Below are positions 29,486 through 37,225 of a DNA stretch of 57,941 nt, in pieces. A program made the position numbers and the translations under genes. The stretch is from a virus. Under the pieces are notes generated by a model. The model ran no database searches. It saw only the letters and a list, made by a program, of their open reading frames with translations, and was not told where the DNA came from. How positions within the stretch are numbered: the first letter of the stretch is position 1; each line of letters opens with the position of its first letter. The stretch is from IMG/VR virus record IMGVR_UViG_3300050821_003306, positions 1 through 57,941 of that record; one strand, given 5' to 3'.

Positions 29486-29575
29486 TTAATTAGATGCATC
29501 CAGGGCTTCACCGCTGTAGCCGTTGCCACTGAATGTAGGCAGGCACTTTGAGTAGCGCGTGATGCATCTAATTAA
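29486..29575 (+). ncRNA. Long hairpin with 15-bp perfect stem
   Basis: TTAATTAGATGCATC and its exact complement enclose a 60-nt loop with an inner TGCC/GGCA pairing. It lies 4 bases after the tRNA-like RNA and 16 bases before the next ATG. Could be a processing signal, a stable leader or a separate RNA. Confidence 0.55.
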
Positions 29576-29591
29576 GGTGTTGGAGGTAGCA

Positions 29592-29795
29592 ATGAAGGCA
29601 CAGGGATATGTGGTGTATATGAAATTGGCTCTTACAGGCAAATATGCCGCATATACAAATTTGAAGAAGCCCTGTACCTTGGAGATGGCTGAAAGTTTGT
29701 TAGAGCATTTACGGCGAAACAAAACATCGGCAATGATAGTACAGATGCCGACAGGAGAAATTGTGAAAGAGTTTGCGGAGGTAGTTCAATGGTAG
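29592..29795 (+). CDS. Small protein ending inside a tRNA
   Basis: 67 residues from ATG at 29592, SD GGAGG. N-terminal beta (QGYVVYMKLALTGKY), C-terminal helix. The last codons and stop lie in the tRNA at 29775. Unknown. Confidence 0.6.
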   Translation: MKAQGYVVYMKLALTGKYAAYTNLKKPCTLEMAESLLEHLRRNKTSAMIVQMPTGEIVKEFAEVVQW

Positions 29796-29844
29796 AACAT
29801 ACGACTCCAATCGTAGATAGCGGTTCAAATCCGACTCCTTCGCT
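29775..29844 (+). tRNA. tRNA (Gly- or Trp-type) overlapping two coding regions
   Basis: Acceptor GCGGAGG/CCTTCGC, U73, CCA encoded at 29845-29847; T-arm with TTCAAAT loop. The anticodon stem TACGA/TCGTA leaves a 6-nt loop CTCCAA: CCA (Trp) if read normally, TCC (Gly) if the closing pair opens. GCGG acceptor and U73 favour glycine. Confidence 0.65.
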
Positions 29845-30622
29845 CCAATCTTTATCTCGTTATTTGGTGGATGAGATTCCTCGTTCTACGATGCAAGAAT
29901 TTGTTACCAAGTGGCATTACAGTTCGGTTATGCCCCGACAAACGAAATTGTGTCTCGGCGGATACCGGGAAGATGATATGTTTACGATGCGTGCCGCTAT
30001 TAGTTTTGGGTGGGGTTCTCGACCTATGCATACCATCCGTAAACTTTTCCCATCGTTGGCATCGAAGGATTATTTAGACATTGGAAAGATGTGCCTGGAA
30101 GACGGTGAACCGAGGAACTCCGAGAGTTTATTTTTAGCTCAGGCCATCAAAGTACTTCGGAAAAAATTTCCAGAAATAAAAGTGCTGTTCACTTGGGCTG
30201 ATGCAATGTGGGGAAAGCCTGGTTATATTTATCAGGCATCTAATTTCCTTTACGGGGGTTACATTTGGACAGACGTTTATATGACCGCCGAGGGGAAGAG
30301 GCTCCACCCACTACAGCTTCAGTCAGAGCGTCGTAGTAGAGGCGCGGATACCAAACAACGAACGCAGCGGCCTTCGTTCGAGGAACAGCAAGAAAAAGGC
30401 TGGAAGCACTATTTCGGAAAGCAGTTTCGATATGTTCGTTTTCTTTGTTCCGATAAAGAGCGTGACCTTCTTTTAAAAGAAAGTACGGTTCAATGGACTC
30501 GTGATTACCCGAAGGATAAAGATTGTGAATGGAAGATTCAGACAGCAACCGGGCGTGTTACGTGTCCTAAACCAGATTTTACTTCGGCAATAAAATTCAG
30601 AATTAGAAAAGAGGCGGCATGA
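29789..30622 (+). CDS. Mom-like / GNAT-fold protein
   Basis: 277 residues from an ATG with GGAGG seven bases upstream; the first 20 codons are tRNA sequence, so a start at GTG 29867 is possible. Recognisable: KWHYSSVMPRQTKLCLGGY, IGKMCLEDGEPRNSESLFLA, LFTWADAMWGKPGYIYQAS and NFLYGGYIW. This pattern (HY..., R-N-S-E-S, AD...G..G.IYQASN) is that of Mom-like proteins, GNAT-related enzymes that modify adenines in phage Mu DNA to resist restriction. A role in phage DNA modification is inferred. Confidence 0.65.
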   Translation: MVEHTTPIVDSGSNPTPSLQSLSRYLVDEIPRSTMQEFVTKWHYSSVMPRQTKLCLGGYREDDMFTMRAAISFGWGSRPMHTIRKLFPSLASKDYLDIGKMCLEDGEPRNSESLFLAQAIKVLRKKFPEIKVLFTWADAMWGKPGYIYQASNFLYGGYIWTDVYMTAEGKRLHPLQLQSERRSRGADTKQRTQRPSFEEQQEKGWKHYFGKQFRYVRFLCSDKERDLLLKESTVQWTRDYPKDKDCEWKIQTATGRVTCPKPDFTSAIKFRIRKEAA

Positions 30623-30804
30623 CTTTAGCAGAACTGATTGCAGGTTTATTGGCTTCTCAAGAAGCAAGTGGTTTTGAGCCTCATAAAATTTTTGAAATGA
30701 AGTTAATTCTCTCCGACTTCGAAGAAATTAGCGGAGCTAGAATCGTAGACGACCCTAAAGATGAGGGAAGTTTTGCAATCATCTTAAGTGATTGCGTTCG
30801 TTAA
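30619..30804 (+). CDS. Small acidic protein
   Basis: 61 residues, ATGA overlap with the Mom-like gene. Two helices and an acidic C-terminal half. Unknown. Confidence 0.6.
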   Translation: MTLAELIAGLLASQEASGFEPHKIFEMKLILSDFEEISGARIVDDPKDEGSFAIILSDCVR

Positions 30805-31088
30805 ATATTTTGCCCGGTGTTAGGCTCGCTGCAAAGCACAGTTCCCTGTGTTGCAACACAGGAATCGAACATGTCTAACATACTCCCGTGGTTGTGAAGG
30901 AAGCATACTCTGCTTGTACCAGAGAGGACCAGGTTCGATACCTGAACGGTGGGCAAACCGGATTGCGAGAAGCATCAAGCTTTAAACCTGAGCAGCACCA
31001 GGGACCTCTCGCGTGGTTGGAGGTAATGTGGATAACATTCAATTCGAAGGCCACCCGATTTTCGAACACACTGAATTGGAGATCGAAA
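30805..31088 (+). other. Non-coding gap with hairpins around a tRNA
   Basis: Before the tRNA: GTGTTAG/CTAACAT enclosing CTGTG-TTGCAA-CACAG (about 30818-30881). After it, no clear structure, apart from the SD of the gene at 31089. Confidence 0.4.
30885..30954 (+). tRNA. tRNA-Thr(TGT)-like, no CCA
   Basis: Anticodon stem CTCTG/CAGAG, loop CTTGTAC; T-arm CAGG-TTCGATA-CCTG. The acceptor CCCGTGG/CGGTGGG has a mismatch and two G-U pairs and is followed by CAAA, not CCA. Possibly a decaying second tRNA-Thr(TGT). Confidence 0.55.
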
Positions 31089-31358
31089 ATGACGGAACCG
31101 TTGACAACTCAAATGACTCTCGAACTGGCCCGAAAGCAGAACCTGGACGTGTACATGTTCCCACACTACCGCCAGGACCTGCAAGCCAGGACCGCCGATG
31201 TTCTCAGAAATTTTGGCCGCGTGGTGACTGAATTCGAAGCGGAGATCGCCGGATTCAAATTGCTGTGTGTGGCCGCGTCTCAGCGTGCTGGTGAGGTGGC
31301 TCCGGTTTTGAAAGAACGTAGGAAGAAAACAGTTCGAGAGTTTATCCAGGAGCAGTAA
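31089..31358 (+). CDS. Small helical protein
   Basis: 89 residues from ATG at 31089, SD GGAG. Helical with basic end (KERRKKTVREF). The longer frame upstream translates the tRNA and was not used. Unknown. Confidence 0.6.
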   Translation: MTEPLTTQMTLELARKQNLDVYMFPHYRQDLQARTADVLRNFGRVVTEFEAEIAGFKLLCVAASQRAGEVAPVLKERRKKTVREFIQEQ

Positions 31359-31561
31359 TGGATTATCTCAGTTGCATACTGACAGTGATGTCAACAATCC
31401 TGGTCGGTCGTAAATTGCGACTCGGTTGGATTGTTGCCGGGGTGAACAGCTTGTTGATCTGTTACATCGCTGTCAAAGTCCGGCAGTACGGTTTAATTCC
31501 GGCGAATTTGTTGTGCATCGGGCTGTATTGTGTTAATATCAGGAGATGGAGCGTACAGTGA
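31358..31561 (+). CDS. Small membrane protein (PnuC-like fragment)
   Basis: 67 residues with two to three hydrophobic helices. The LGWIVAGVNSLLICYIAVKVRQYG segment resembles part of NMN-transporter (PnuC) folds seen in small phage membrane proteins; it is too short to be a transporter alone. Confidence 0.55.
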   Translation: MDYLSCILTVMSTILVGRKLRLGWIVAGVNSLLICYIAVKVRQYGLIPANLLCIGLYCVNIRRWSVQ

Positions 31562-31740
31562 GTGACTCAACCGGATACGAAAAAGATAAGTGCCAGGTGA
31601 ACCTCCCCGGCTGTAAGAAGACTCACGCCGGATATCAACGGCGCAAACAATACGCCCAGGTAGGCCCGTGGCTAGATGCGTGCGAACACTGCGCACGTCA
31701 ACCGTACGATCAGCCTGCACAATTTCAGGAGACAAAGTGA
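31558..31740 (+). CDS. Small Cys-containing protein
   Basis: 60 residues from a GTG overlapping the previous stop. Holds C-x5-C (CQVNLPGCKK) and CEHC, likely a zinc site. Unknown. Confidence 0.55.
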   Translation: MSDSTGYEKDKCQVNLPGCKKTHAGYQRRKQYAQVGPWLDACEHCARQPYDQPAQFQETK

Positions 31741-31895
31741 GCCATCGTTTCTCTAACGTGCGTCGGATTCGCGATGAGATCGCCAGCCGTGCATGGGCTA
31801 CACTCCCACAACAGATTCGCATCCTAATTCTTGAGGATGCGAGCAGGGCAGTCGAAGAAGTTTTGAAAGAGAGGAAACATGCGAAGCACACGTAA
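31737..31895 (+). CDS. Small helical protein
   Basis: 52 residues from a GTG (GTGA overlap), SD AGGAG. Helical and charged. Unknown. Confidence 0.5.
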   Translation: MSHRFSNVRRIRDEIASRAWATLPQQIRILILEDASRAVEEVLKERKHAKHT

Positions 31896-32142
31896 TCTTG
31901 TTTTAGTGGAAGATGTATACCGAACTGGTGTGGATACAGGCCGGGCGCTGGCGGATGTTCCGCCCCGCTTGGAACTCGCGGTCCCTCCATCTGGTCAGAG
32001 TGGTGTAATCGAGATGGGTGGGAAGTGTTACCACGGTGTGTATATCCCTGCGACTTCGCCGTGGCCAGATCACGCGCCGGACTGCTCTATCTGCCGTCCG
32101 TATGAGATTCTCGTGAAACAAGGCGCAATCTTCAAAGCGTAA
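31879..32142 (+). CDS. Small protein with possible zinc site
   Basis: 87 residues, SD GAGAGG. C-terminal KCYHGVYIP and CSIC suggest metal binding. Unknown. Confidence 0.55.
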   Translation: MRSTRNLVLVEDVYRTGVDTGRALADVPPRLELAVPPSGQSGVIEMGGKCYHGVYIPATSPWPDHAPDCSICRPYEILVKQGAIFKA

Positions 32143-32153
32143 TAGAGCTTGAA

Positions 32154-32264
32154 TTTGACTGGTCGGTTTCACCGATAACCACTTCACGATTTGGTAGATT
32201 GTGAACTTAAGCGAATATGTGGCTACGATTGCCGCCGATAAGAGCGTGGAATAAACCAGTCAAA
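32154..32264 (+). ncRNA. Branched RNA closed by a 10-bp stem
   Basis: TTTGACTGGT and ACCAGTCAAA (perfect) close 111 nt containing TCGG-TTTCA-CCGA and TTCACGAT-TTGGTAG-ATTGTGAA (8 bp, one G-U) inside ACCAC/GTGG. ATTTT follows the 3' end, then the SD of the next gene. No long frame. Candidate novel RNA or leader. Confidence 0.55.
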
Positions 32265-32279
32265 ATTTTAGGAGGAGTC

Positions 32280-32471
32280 ATGGACTCGCAATATATGAAG
32301 TTTGATGGCAAGAGCCGCTTCCTGGCTCGTTTGTGTAACAAATCATACGGCAATAAGAGCCACAGACAGCGCGTAGAATTAGAACGCGAGAGAGATAATA
32401 ATCGCGATATCCGCATTGCGATGCATTCGAACTCCGCGACCCAATTTCTTCGCTACTCGGAGATCGAATGA
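32280..32471 (+). CDS. Small charged protein
   Basis: 63 residues from ATG at 32280, SD GGAGGAG. Arg/Glu-rich central helix (RQRVELERERDNNRD). Unknown. Confidence 0.55.
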   Translation: MDSQYMKFDGKSRFLARLCNKSYGNKSHRQRVELERERDNNRDIRIAMHSNSATQFLRYSEIE

Positions 32472-32683
32472 AACAAGACCCAGCGAACGACGGACCTGAA
32501 GTAAAGTTAATTGCATTCTTCAGTATGTTTCCTGAAGGCTCATTCAGCAGGCGAGTGAGTTCTGTTACAGACAGAGAATTGGGACTTCGATTTATATTGT
32601 CCTTATCTATTGATGAAATCAGGAGGAGAAATGAGAAGCCTGGTCGAGTACATTCTAAGCGTATTATTCCCGCCGCAGCTTGA
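32468..32683 (+). CDS. Small protein
   Basis: 71 residues, ATGA overlap. Mixed charge, basic C-terminus. Unknown. Overlaps the next gene by 53 bases in another frame. Confidence 0.5.
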   Translation: MKQDPANDGPEVKLIAFFSMFPEGSFSRRVSSVTDRELGLRFILSLSIDEIRRRNEKPGRVHSKRIIPAAA

Positions 32684-32894
32684 CGGGAAGTTAACACACG
32701 AAGAGTTGCATCTCAGCTTGGACTTCCGCCGCAGAAATTCTCGCCCTCATTATGACATGGTGTGGTCTTCTGCCGGGAATGTTAGACAGCATCCGGCGAA
32801 GAGATCGACTTTCAGGGAGAGGCGGAGCCGTGCTCTATCGAATGATATCGATAATGATTTTGATGGCAGTTACTTCTTTCCCGTTAATCTCTAA
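32631..32894 (+). CDS. Small basic protein
   Basis: 87 residues from ATG at 32631, SD AGGAGG. Hydrophobic start (LVEYILSVLF), Arg-rich middle. Overlaps both neighbours. Unknown. Confidence 0.5.
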   Translation: MRSLVEYILSVLFPPQLDGKLTHEELHLSLDFRRRNSRPHYDMVWSSAGNVRQHPAKRSTFRERRSRALSNDIDNDFDGSYFFPVNL

Positions 32895-33171
32895 ACAGAT
32901 CGCCCCAGATCAGAAACGCCAAACACAGATTCGCGAAGCGTTGATCGCACATGGATATGTATCCGGTCGGACCTGGCCTGAGACGGTTGTAATCCTTAAG
33001 AAGATCGCCCATGAACACCACTGGCAGTCGTATCGTGCGCCAGATGCCCGTGTGTTGCTTCTGTTGGGACTCGGGAGCAAGATCAGCGACCCATCTATTC
33101 TGAATGATTCACCATCAAAATTGGAACCAGGTCTTCTCATGATGTACGGAAAGGGCACAACTACGAAGTAA
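32830..33171 (+). CDS. Exported small protein
   Basis: 113 residues if started at GTG 32830 (AGAGG seven bases upstream); ATG 32842 is the alternative. N-terminal hydrophobic segment (MISIMILMAVTSFPLI) looks like a signal peptide or anchor. The mature part has GRTWPETVVILKKIAHEH. Not recognised. Confidence 0.5.
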   Translation: MLYRMISIMILMAVTSFPLISKQIAPDQKRQTQIREALIAHGYVSGRTWPETVVILKKIAHEHHWQSYRAPDARVLLLLGLGSKISDPSILNDSPSKLEPGLLMMYGKGTTTK

Positions 33172-33204
33172 AGGGCGCAACTATTGGGGCCTCTTATAGG
33201 CCCT

Positions 33205-33588
33205 ATGACACCGCGCGAAAATAGAAGAGCACGATACCTAAAGCAAGCATTCGATCTAACCCCGTCTGAATGGGACCAGATTCTGGCCCACCAGGGCGGG
33301 GTTTGTTTTATCTGTCAGCGCCCGATAGACCCGCCGCGTAAGCCCCATACCGATCACAATCATAGGAGTGGACACGTGAGAGGCATTCTCTGCAGTCAAT
33401 GTAATCGTGCTCTCGGCAAAGCCGAAGACCCGCGCTGGCAGTGGACCTGGCTGTGCTTCTATCGTGCCGGGTTGTATCTTCAGTCATATCCGGCTACAGA
33501 GGCCCTGGGACGTGTTGTACAGGGATATCCGGGGAAGATCGGAACCAAAACTTATCGCAAATGGTTAAAGAAAAGGGCGCAACTGTAG
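33205..33588 (+). CDS. Recombination endonuclease VII
   Basis: 127 residues from ATG at 33205. Zinc site CFICQ and CSQCN frame HTDHNHRSGHVRGILC, the catalytic motif of T4 gp49-like endonuclease VII, which resolves branched DNA before packaging. No SD outside the GGGCCT/AGGCCC hairpin (33187-33203) that ends one base before the ATG, so its translation may be restricted; TTG 33184 is an alternative start. Confidence 0.85.
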   Translation: MTPRENRRARYLKQAFDLTPSEWDQILAHQGGVCFICQRPIDPPRKPHTDHNHRSGHVRGILCSQCNRALGKAEDPRWQWTWLCFYRAGLYLQSYPATEALGRVVQGYPGKIGTKTYRKWLKKRAQL

Positions 33589-33607
33589 AGACATCTAGTG
33601 AGACAAT

Positions 33608-34348
33608 ATGAGTATAACAACTACCCTCGAAAGTTACATCACCTGGTTCAAAGCACACGAGCGTCTGGTCTTGCTTCTCGCCACTGGGTTCTTTGCTGTC
33701 CACTTCTACGGCAAAGGTCTCGACTTTCTAATCAAGCACGACCAGACCCAGGCGCAGATCGCCACCGTACAGGCGCAGGCTGCAGCGGGTAAAGTTACAG
33801 TAGATGATACCGCAAATAAACTTCTGTTAGTTCAGTTACAAACTCTCCAGCAACAAAATCAAGCAACGAACCTGCGCCTCGACCAGATAATGCGAGATCG
33901 CGCAACCGCTACCGCAAATCAAAAACAGATAGATGATAAATCTGACAGTGCTGCACTCGCTGCGAGAATTCACGCGTTGTTGGGTGTGGGAACAGTTCAG
34001 GTAGAACCACAGGGAGCTAATCTCCCAGATCATCTGAGTTACAGTCTCGATGCGGCACACGCCGATGCGGACAATCTAGAGGACCTACAGCAAGCGAAGC
34101 TCGATGTTAAAGACTTGAATACAAAGCTAGATGGATGCAAAACAATAACGGACAAACAAGCGGACACAATCACCGGACTGAATACACAGATCGCGGACGG
34201 GAAGAGCGCACTTGTTGCGGAACAGAAATCACATGTAGATGATGTGAAGTTGGAGAAAGCTAAAGCGAAACGCGCCTGGCTGAGAGGTTTTAAGTGGGGA
34301 GCGATCACAGGATTTGTCGGCGGTCTGTTTGTCAGTCACTATCTATGA
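33608..34348 (+). CDS. Membrane-anchored coiled-coil protein
   Basis: 246 residues. Hydrophobic helix near residues 20-40, a long Gln/Ala/Asp-rich coiled coil (about 45-215), and a second hydrophobic stretch at the end (WGAITGFVGGLFVSHYL). Topology fits a membrane-tethered or spanin-like protein; function unknown. Confidence 0.6.
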   Translation: MSITTTLESYITWFKAHERLVLLLATGFFAVHFYGKGLDFLIKHDQTQAQIATVQAQAAAGKVTVDDTANKLLLVQLQTLQQQNQATNLRLDQIMRDRATATANQKQIDDKSDSAALAARIHALLGVGTVQVEPQGANLPDHLSYSLDAAHADADNLEDLQQAKLDVKDLNTKLDGCKTITDKQADTITGLNTQIADGKSALVAEQKSHVDDVKLEKAKAKRAWLRGFKWGAITGFVGGLFVSHYL

Positions 34349-34746
34349 AGAAAACTAACCTAGCGTGGGCTGCAGGATTTCTTGATGGCGAAGGACATTT
34401 TCGCGCAACCCGAGTACAAATAGTAACAAGAAAGAACGGAAAGAAAGGTATCAAATCATATTCTTACTTTCAAATAGCAGTAGTGCAGTCTCATTTAGCA
34501 GTTCTCAATAGATTGAAGCGGATAATCGGAGGAGCTATTCAAGGTCCTTACCACTACCCGCCATCAAAACCGTATTGGTCGATGGTTGTATGCACTAACG
34601 CTGAAAAAGTTTTCAAGAAACTGTTTCCGTATCTTTCGATAGTTAAAAGAGCGCAAGGTAAGGCAGCTATTTCTCAAGTCATTAAAAGAAACGCACGATT
34701 AGAGCGACGACTCGACAAGGAGCTTTATGATGATAACGCCAGCTAA
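34345..34746 (+). CDS. LAGLIDADG homing endonuclease
   Basis: 133 residues from ATG at 34345 (ATGA overlap). One LAGLIDADG-type motif, AAGFLDGEGHF (about residues 8-18), so it would act as a homodimer. Strong basic content. Free-standing mobile gene between a coiled-coil gene and an exonuclease gene. Confidence 0.85.
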   Translation: MKKTNLAWAAGFLDGEGHFRATRVQIVTRKNGKKGIKSYSYFQIAVVQSHLAVLNRLKRIIGGAIQGPYHYPPSKPYWSMVVCTNAEKVFKKLFPYLSIVKRAQGKAAISQVIKRNARLERRLDKELYDDNAS

Positions 34747-35473
34747 GGTGCTGCTGCTGGATATAGAAACTGCCCCGTCGCTTGGATGGGTATGGAAAAA
34801 GTGGGAAGCAAATGTAATTGATTTTAAATCCGACTGGTACATCCTTAGTTTTGCTTACAAATGGGCCGACGTAGATCAAATTTATACGAAAGGATTGATC
34901 GATTACCCTGGATACAAACGTCACTCCGAGAATGACAAGGCTCTTGTGAAAGATTTATGGAAGTTGTTAGATGAAGCCGACATCGTGATCGCGCAAAACG
35001 GCGATTCGTTTGATCTTCCGAAAATCAATACTAGATTCTTAATTCACGGACTGAAGCCTCCTACACCTTATAAAACGATAGACACTTTAAAGATTGCAAG
35101 AAAGGCATTTGCTTTTGATAGTAACAAGCTTGACGATTTAGGTCATTATTTGGGGATAGGTCGTAAGCTTCCTCACACAGGGTTCCACCTATGGCGTGGT
35201 TGCATGGACGGTAATCCTGAGTCTTGGGTTACGATGAAGCAGTACAATGCCCATGACGTGGAGCTACTTGAAAAGTTGTATTACAAAGTCCGCGCCTGGG
35301 ACAGACAGCATCCACAGGTAAATAAGGGAGAGATCGTTGGTGAGGCGTGTCCGAAGTGCGCTTCACATAACATTCAGAAGCGCGGATTTGCTTATACGTT
35401 ACAACGCAAGAAACAACGTTATCAGTGCAGAAATTGCGCCGGGTGGTTTGAAGGCTCGGCAAAGAAGGTTTAA
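34727..35473 (+). CDS. DEDD 3'-5' exonuclease with zinc ribbon
   Basis: 248 residues, SD AAGGAG. Exo I LLLDIETAPS, Exo II AQNGDSFDLPKINTRF, Exo III YNAHDVELLEKLY: an RNase H-fold exonuclease like the proofreading domain of DNA polymerases. A C-terminal zinc ribbon (CPKCASH, then CRNCAG) follows. The family polymerase at 44578 has its own exonuclease motif, so this one may serve recombination or repair. Confidence 0.8.
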   Translation: MMITPAKVLLLDIETAPSLGWVWKKWEANVIDFKSDWYILSFAYKWADVDQIYTKGLIDYPGYKRHSENDKALVKDLWKLLDEADIVIAQNGDSFDLPKINTRFLIHGLKPPTPYKTIDTLKIARKAFAFDSNKLDDLGHYLGIGRKLPHTGFHLWRGCMDGNPESWVTMKQYNAHDVELLEKLYYKVRAWDRQHPQVNKGEIVGEACPKCASHNIQKRGFAYTLQRKKQRYQCRNCAGWFEGSAKKV

Positions 35474-35746
35474 ATGTTGACGACATTTTCTGAAGTAATC
35501 AGTTCAATCGAGGGTGAGCGTAAATATCAGGACTACCGTTGGCCCGGACATATACATAGTTTTGAAGAATACGCGGTGTATATGGAAGACTATCTCGCAG
35601 AATTGAAACATCTGGCGAGTCGCAATGATATGAGTATTCCAGAGAATCTTGATGCTGCTAAAGATATCATGCGGAAAGTCACCGCAATGGGTGTGGCTTC
35701 GATGGAACAAAATGGAGCAAAACGCAGAAGTGGTTGGATGGTTTGA
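35474..35746 (+). CDS. Small phage protein
   Basis: 90 residues, begins MLTTFSEVISSIEGERKYQD. Helical, acidic in the middle. A common small phage protein of unknown function. Confidence 0.6.
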   Translation: MLTTFSEVISSIEGERKYQDYRWPGHIHSFEEYAVYMEDYLAELKHLASRNDMSIPENLDAAKDIMRKVTAMGVASMEQNGAKRRSGWMV

Positions 35747-35764
35747 AGGGAGCGCAAAGAAAGT

Positions 35765-36028
35765 ATGAATCGTAGAATATTCTTAAAGCGTCTAGGAGCA
35801 GGAGTGGTCACTGCAGCGGTTGTTTCTGCGGTGCCATTACTTCGAACAGAAGTTACAGGATTTGTTTACCCTGGATGGCGTATTACCACTAGTCAAATAT
35901 TATCGATAGATGATCTGCGTAGATTACAACAGCAGTTAATTTCACGAAATGTTCAACCTCACATGACTGTGGGATTTCGAGGCGTGATTCATCCTTTCGT
36001 ATTGAATGATCTCGAAAGAATCGCATGA
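35765..36028 (+). CDS. Small protein with twin-arginine-like signal
   Basis: 87 residues. The start MNRRIFLKRLGAGVVTAAVV is a Tat-type signal (RRxFLK then hydrophobic AGVVTAAVVSAV). The mature part is about 60 residues, beta-like. Unknown; unusual export mode for a phage protein. Confidence 0.6.
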   Translation: MNRRIFLKRLGAGVVTAAVVSAVPLLRTEVTGFVYPGWRITTSQILSIDDLRRLQQQLISRNVQPHMTVGFRGVIHPFVLNDLERIA

Positions 36029-36029
36029 C

Positions 36030-36539
36030 ATGTCCACATTCTCAGAGATCGCACCAGATGAATACTGGTCTCGATACGACTGGGCTAGGCCTTTTGCGGA
36101 AGAGGAAGCTCGACTAAATCCTGATCTCTTAGACCCACAGCATGAGTATAGACAATATTTACCTGCTGAACCGTCGCATCCAAGAGCGTGGATTCCACCT
36201 TACGTGCGATGGGCGAAGCGGAAACAGGTTGACTTTACTTGCCCGATCACAGGCTGGAAAGAAACAGACTGGTTCAGAGGCAACGGCGGTGGGCCATTTC
36301 GCAGAATCGGAACCTTGACGATGGACCATATCATCCCCGGAGCACTTGGCGGATTAACAACTGACGAGAATATTCGAGCGATCAGCTACTTGGCTAATTC
36401 AATTAAAGGCCATAAGCAAGTCAGCGACGAAGATTTACGTAAGCGAGTTTTAGGTTCGTACAAAATAGTTTCGATGCCGGAAGATTTGCTAATGGTTTTA
36501 GATAAATACGGTATCACATCTTACAAGGTAGGCCCGTAA
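36030..36539 (+). CDS. HNH nuclease-like protein
   Basis: 169 residues from ATG at 36030 (ATG 36006 is an alternative). TMDHIIPGALGGLTTDENI is an HNH core with catalytic His, ending NSIKGHK. No zinc knuckles. Could be a homing or recombination nuclease. Confidence 0.65.
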   Translation: MSTFSEIAPDEYWSRYDWARPFAEEEARLNPDLLDPQHEYRQYLPAEPSHPRAWIPPYVRWAKRKQVDFTCPITGWKETDWFRGNGGGPFRRIGTLTMDHIIPGALGGLTTDENIRAISYLANSIKGHKQVSDEDLRKRVLGSYKIVSMPEDLLMVLDKYGITSYKVGP

Positions 36540-37225
36540 TGTTATTGATCGGATTTGGGAACAAGGCGAGACAGGGAAAGGATAGTGCGGCAAATGCAAT
36601 TGCGGAATACTACCAATCTAAAAACGATATGTGGCGAGGACTTAGTAGTGCGACTCATACATATCAAGTTAAAATAGGTATTTTCAAATTTGCCACCGCT
36701 CTGTATGAAGAAGTGAACGATGCGTTGAAGCGCGGTATTTGGACGTATCGTCATCTTGGAAATCCTATAGTGGATTCTCACTATAAACCGATTGTTGAAC
36801 TCCCGGATTGGGTTCAACCAGAGCCGAATCCCGAAATATCTACGCTTGCTCCATATGGGAAGCATCCTAAATTGCTTCAATTTTGGGGGACAGAATTCCG
36901 TCGATCTCAGGACCCGGATTATTGGACTAAAAAACTATTCGCATCGATTCCAGCCAATCTGGATATCGCAATGGTTACTGATGTTCGATTTCCGAATGAG
37001 GCAGACGGTATAAAACAACGGGGTGGTTACAACGTCAACATTGTTCGACTGCGTGAAGACGGCACCCAATATTACTCAAGTGATCGCCCCGTTGACCACC
37101 CTTCAGAGACTGCGTTGGATGGTTATAATTTCGATTTCTATTTGAAGATTCCGCACGGCCACGCGGCATTGGCCGGAGAATTTGGGATAACACTTACGGA
37201 ATATTTGAGAGGACTACACAAGTGA
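36539..37225 (+). CDS. Deoxynucleoside monophosphate kinase
   Basis: 228 residues. P-loop FGNKARQGKDSAA at residues 6-18 and MVTDVRFPNEADGI (about 140-155), typical of T4 gp1-like dNMP kinases that make dNDPs for phage DNA synthesis. Confidence 0.85.
   Translation: MLLIGFGNKARQGKDSAANAIAEYYQSKNDMWRGLSSATHTYQVKIGIFKFATALYEEVNDALKRGIWTYRHLGNPIVDSHYKPIVELPDWVQPEPNPEISTLAPYGKHPKLLQFWGTEFRRSQDPDYWTKKLFASIPANLDIAMVTDVRFPNEADGIKQRGGYNVNIVRLREDGTQYYSSDRPVDHPSETALDGYNFDFYLKIPHGHAALAGEFGITLTEYLRGLHK

Noticed and set aside
30888-31088. N-terminal extension of the 31089 gene
   Set aside because: The first codons are tRNA-Thr-like sequence; the ATG at 31089 has a proper SD.
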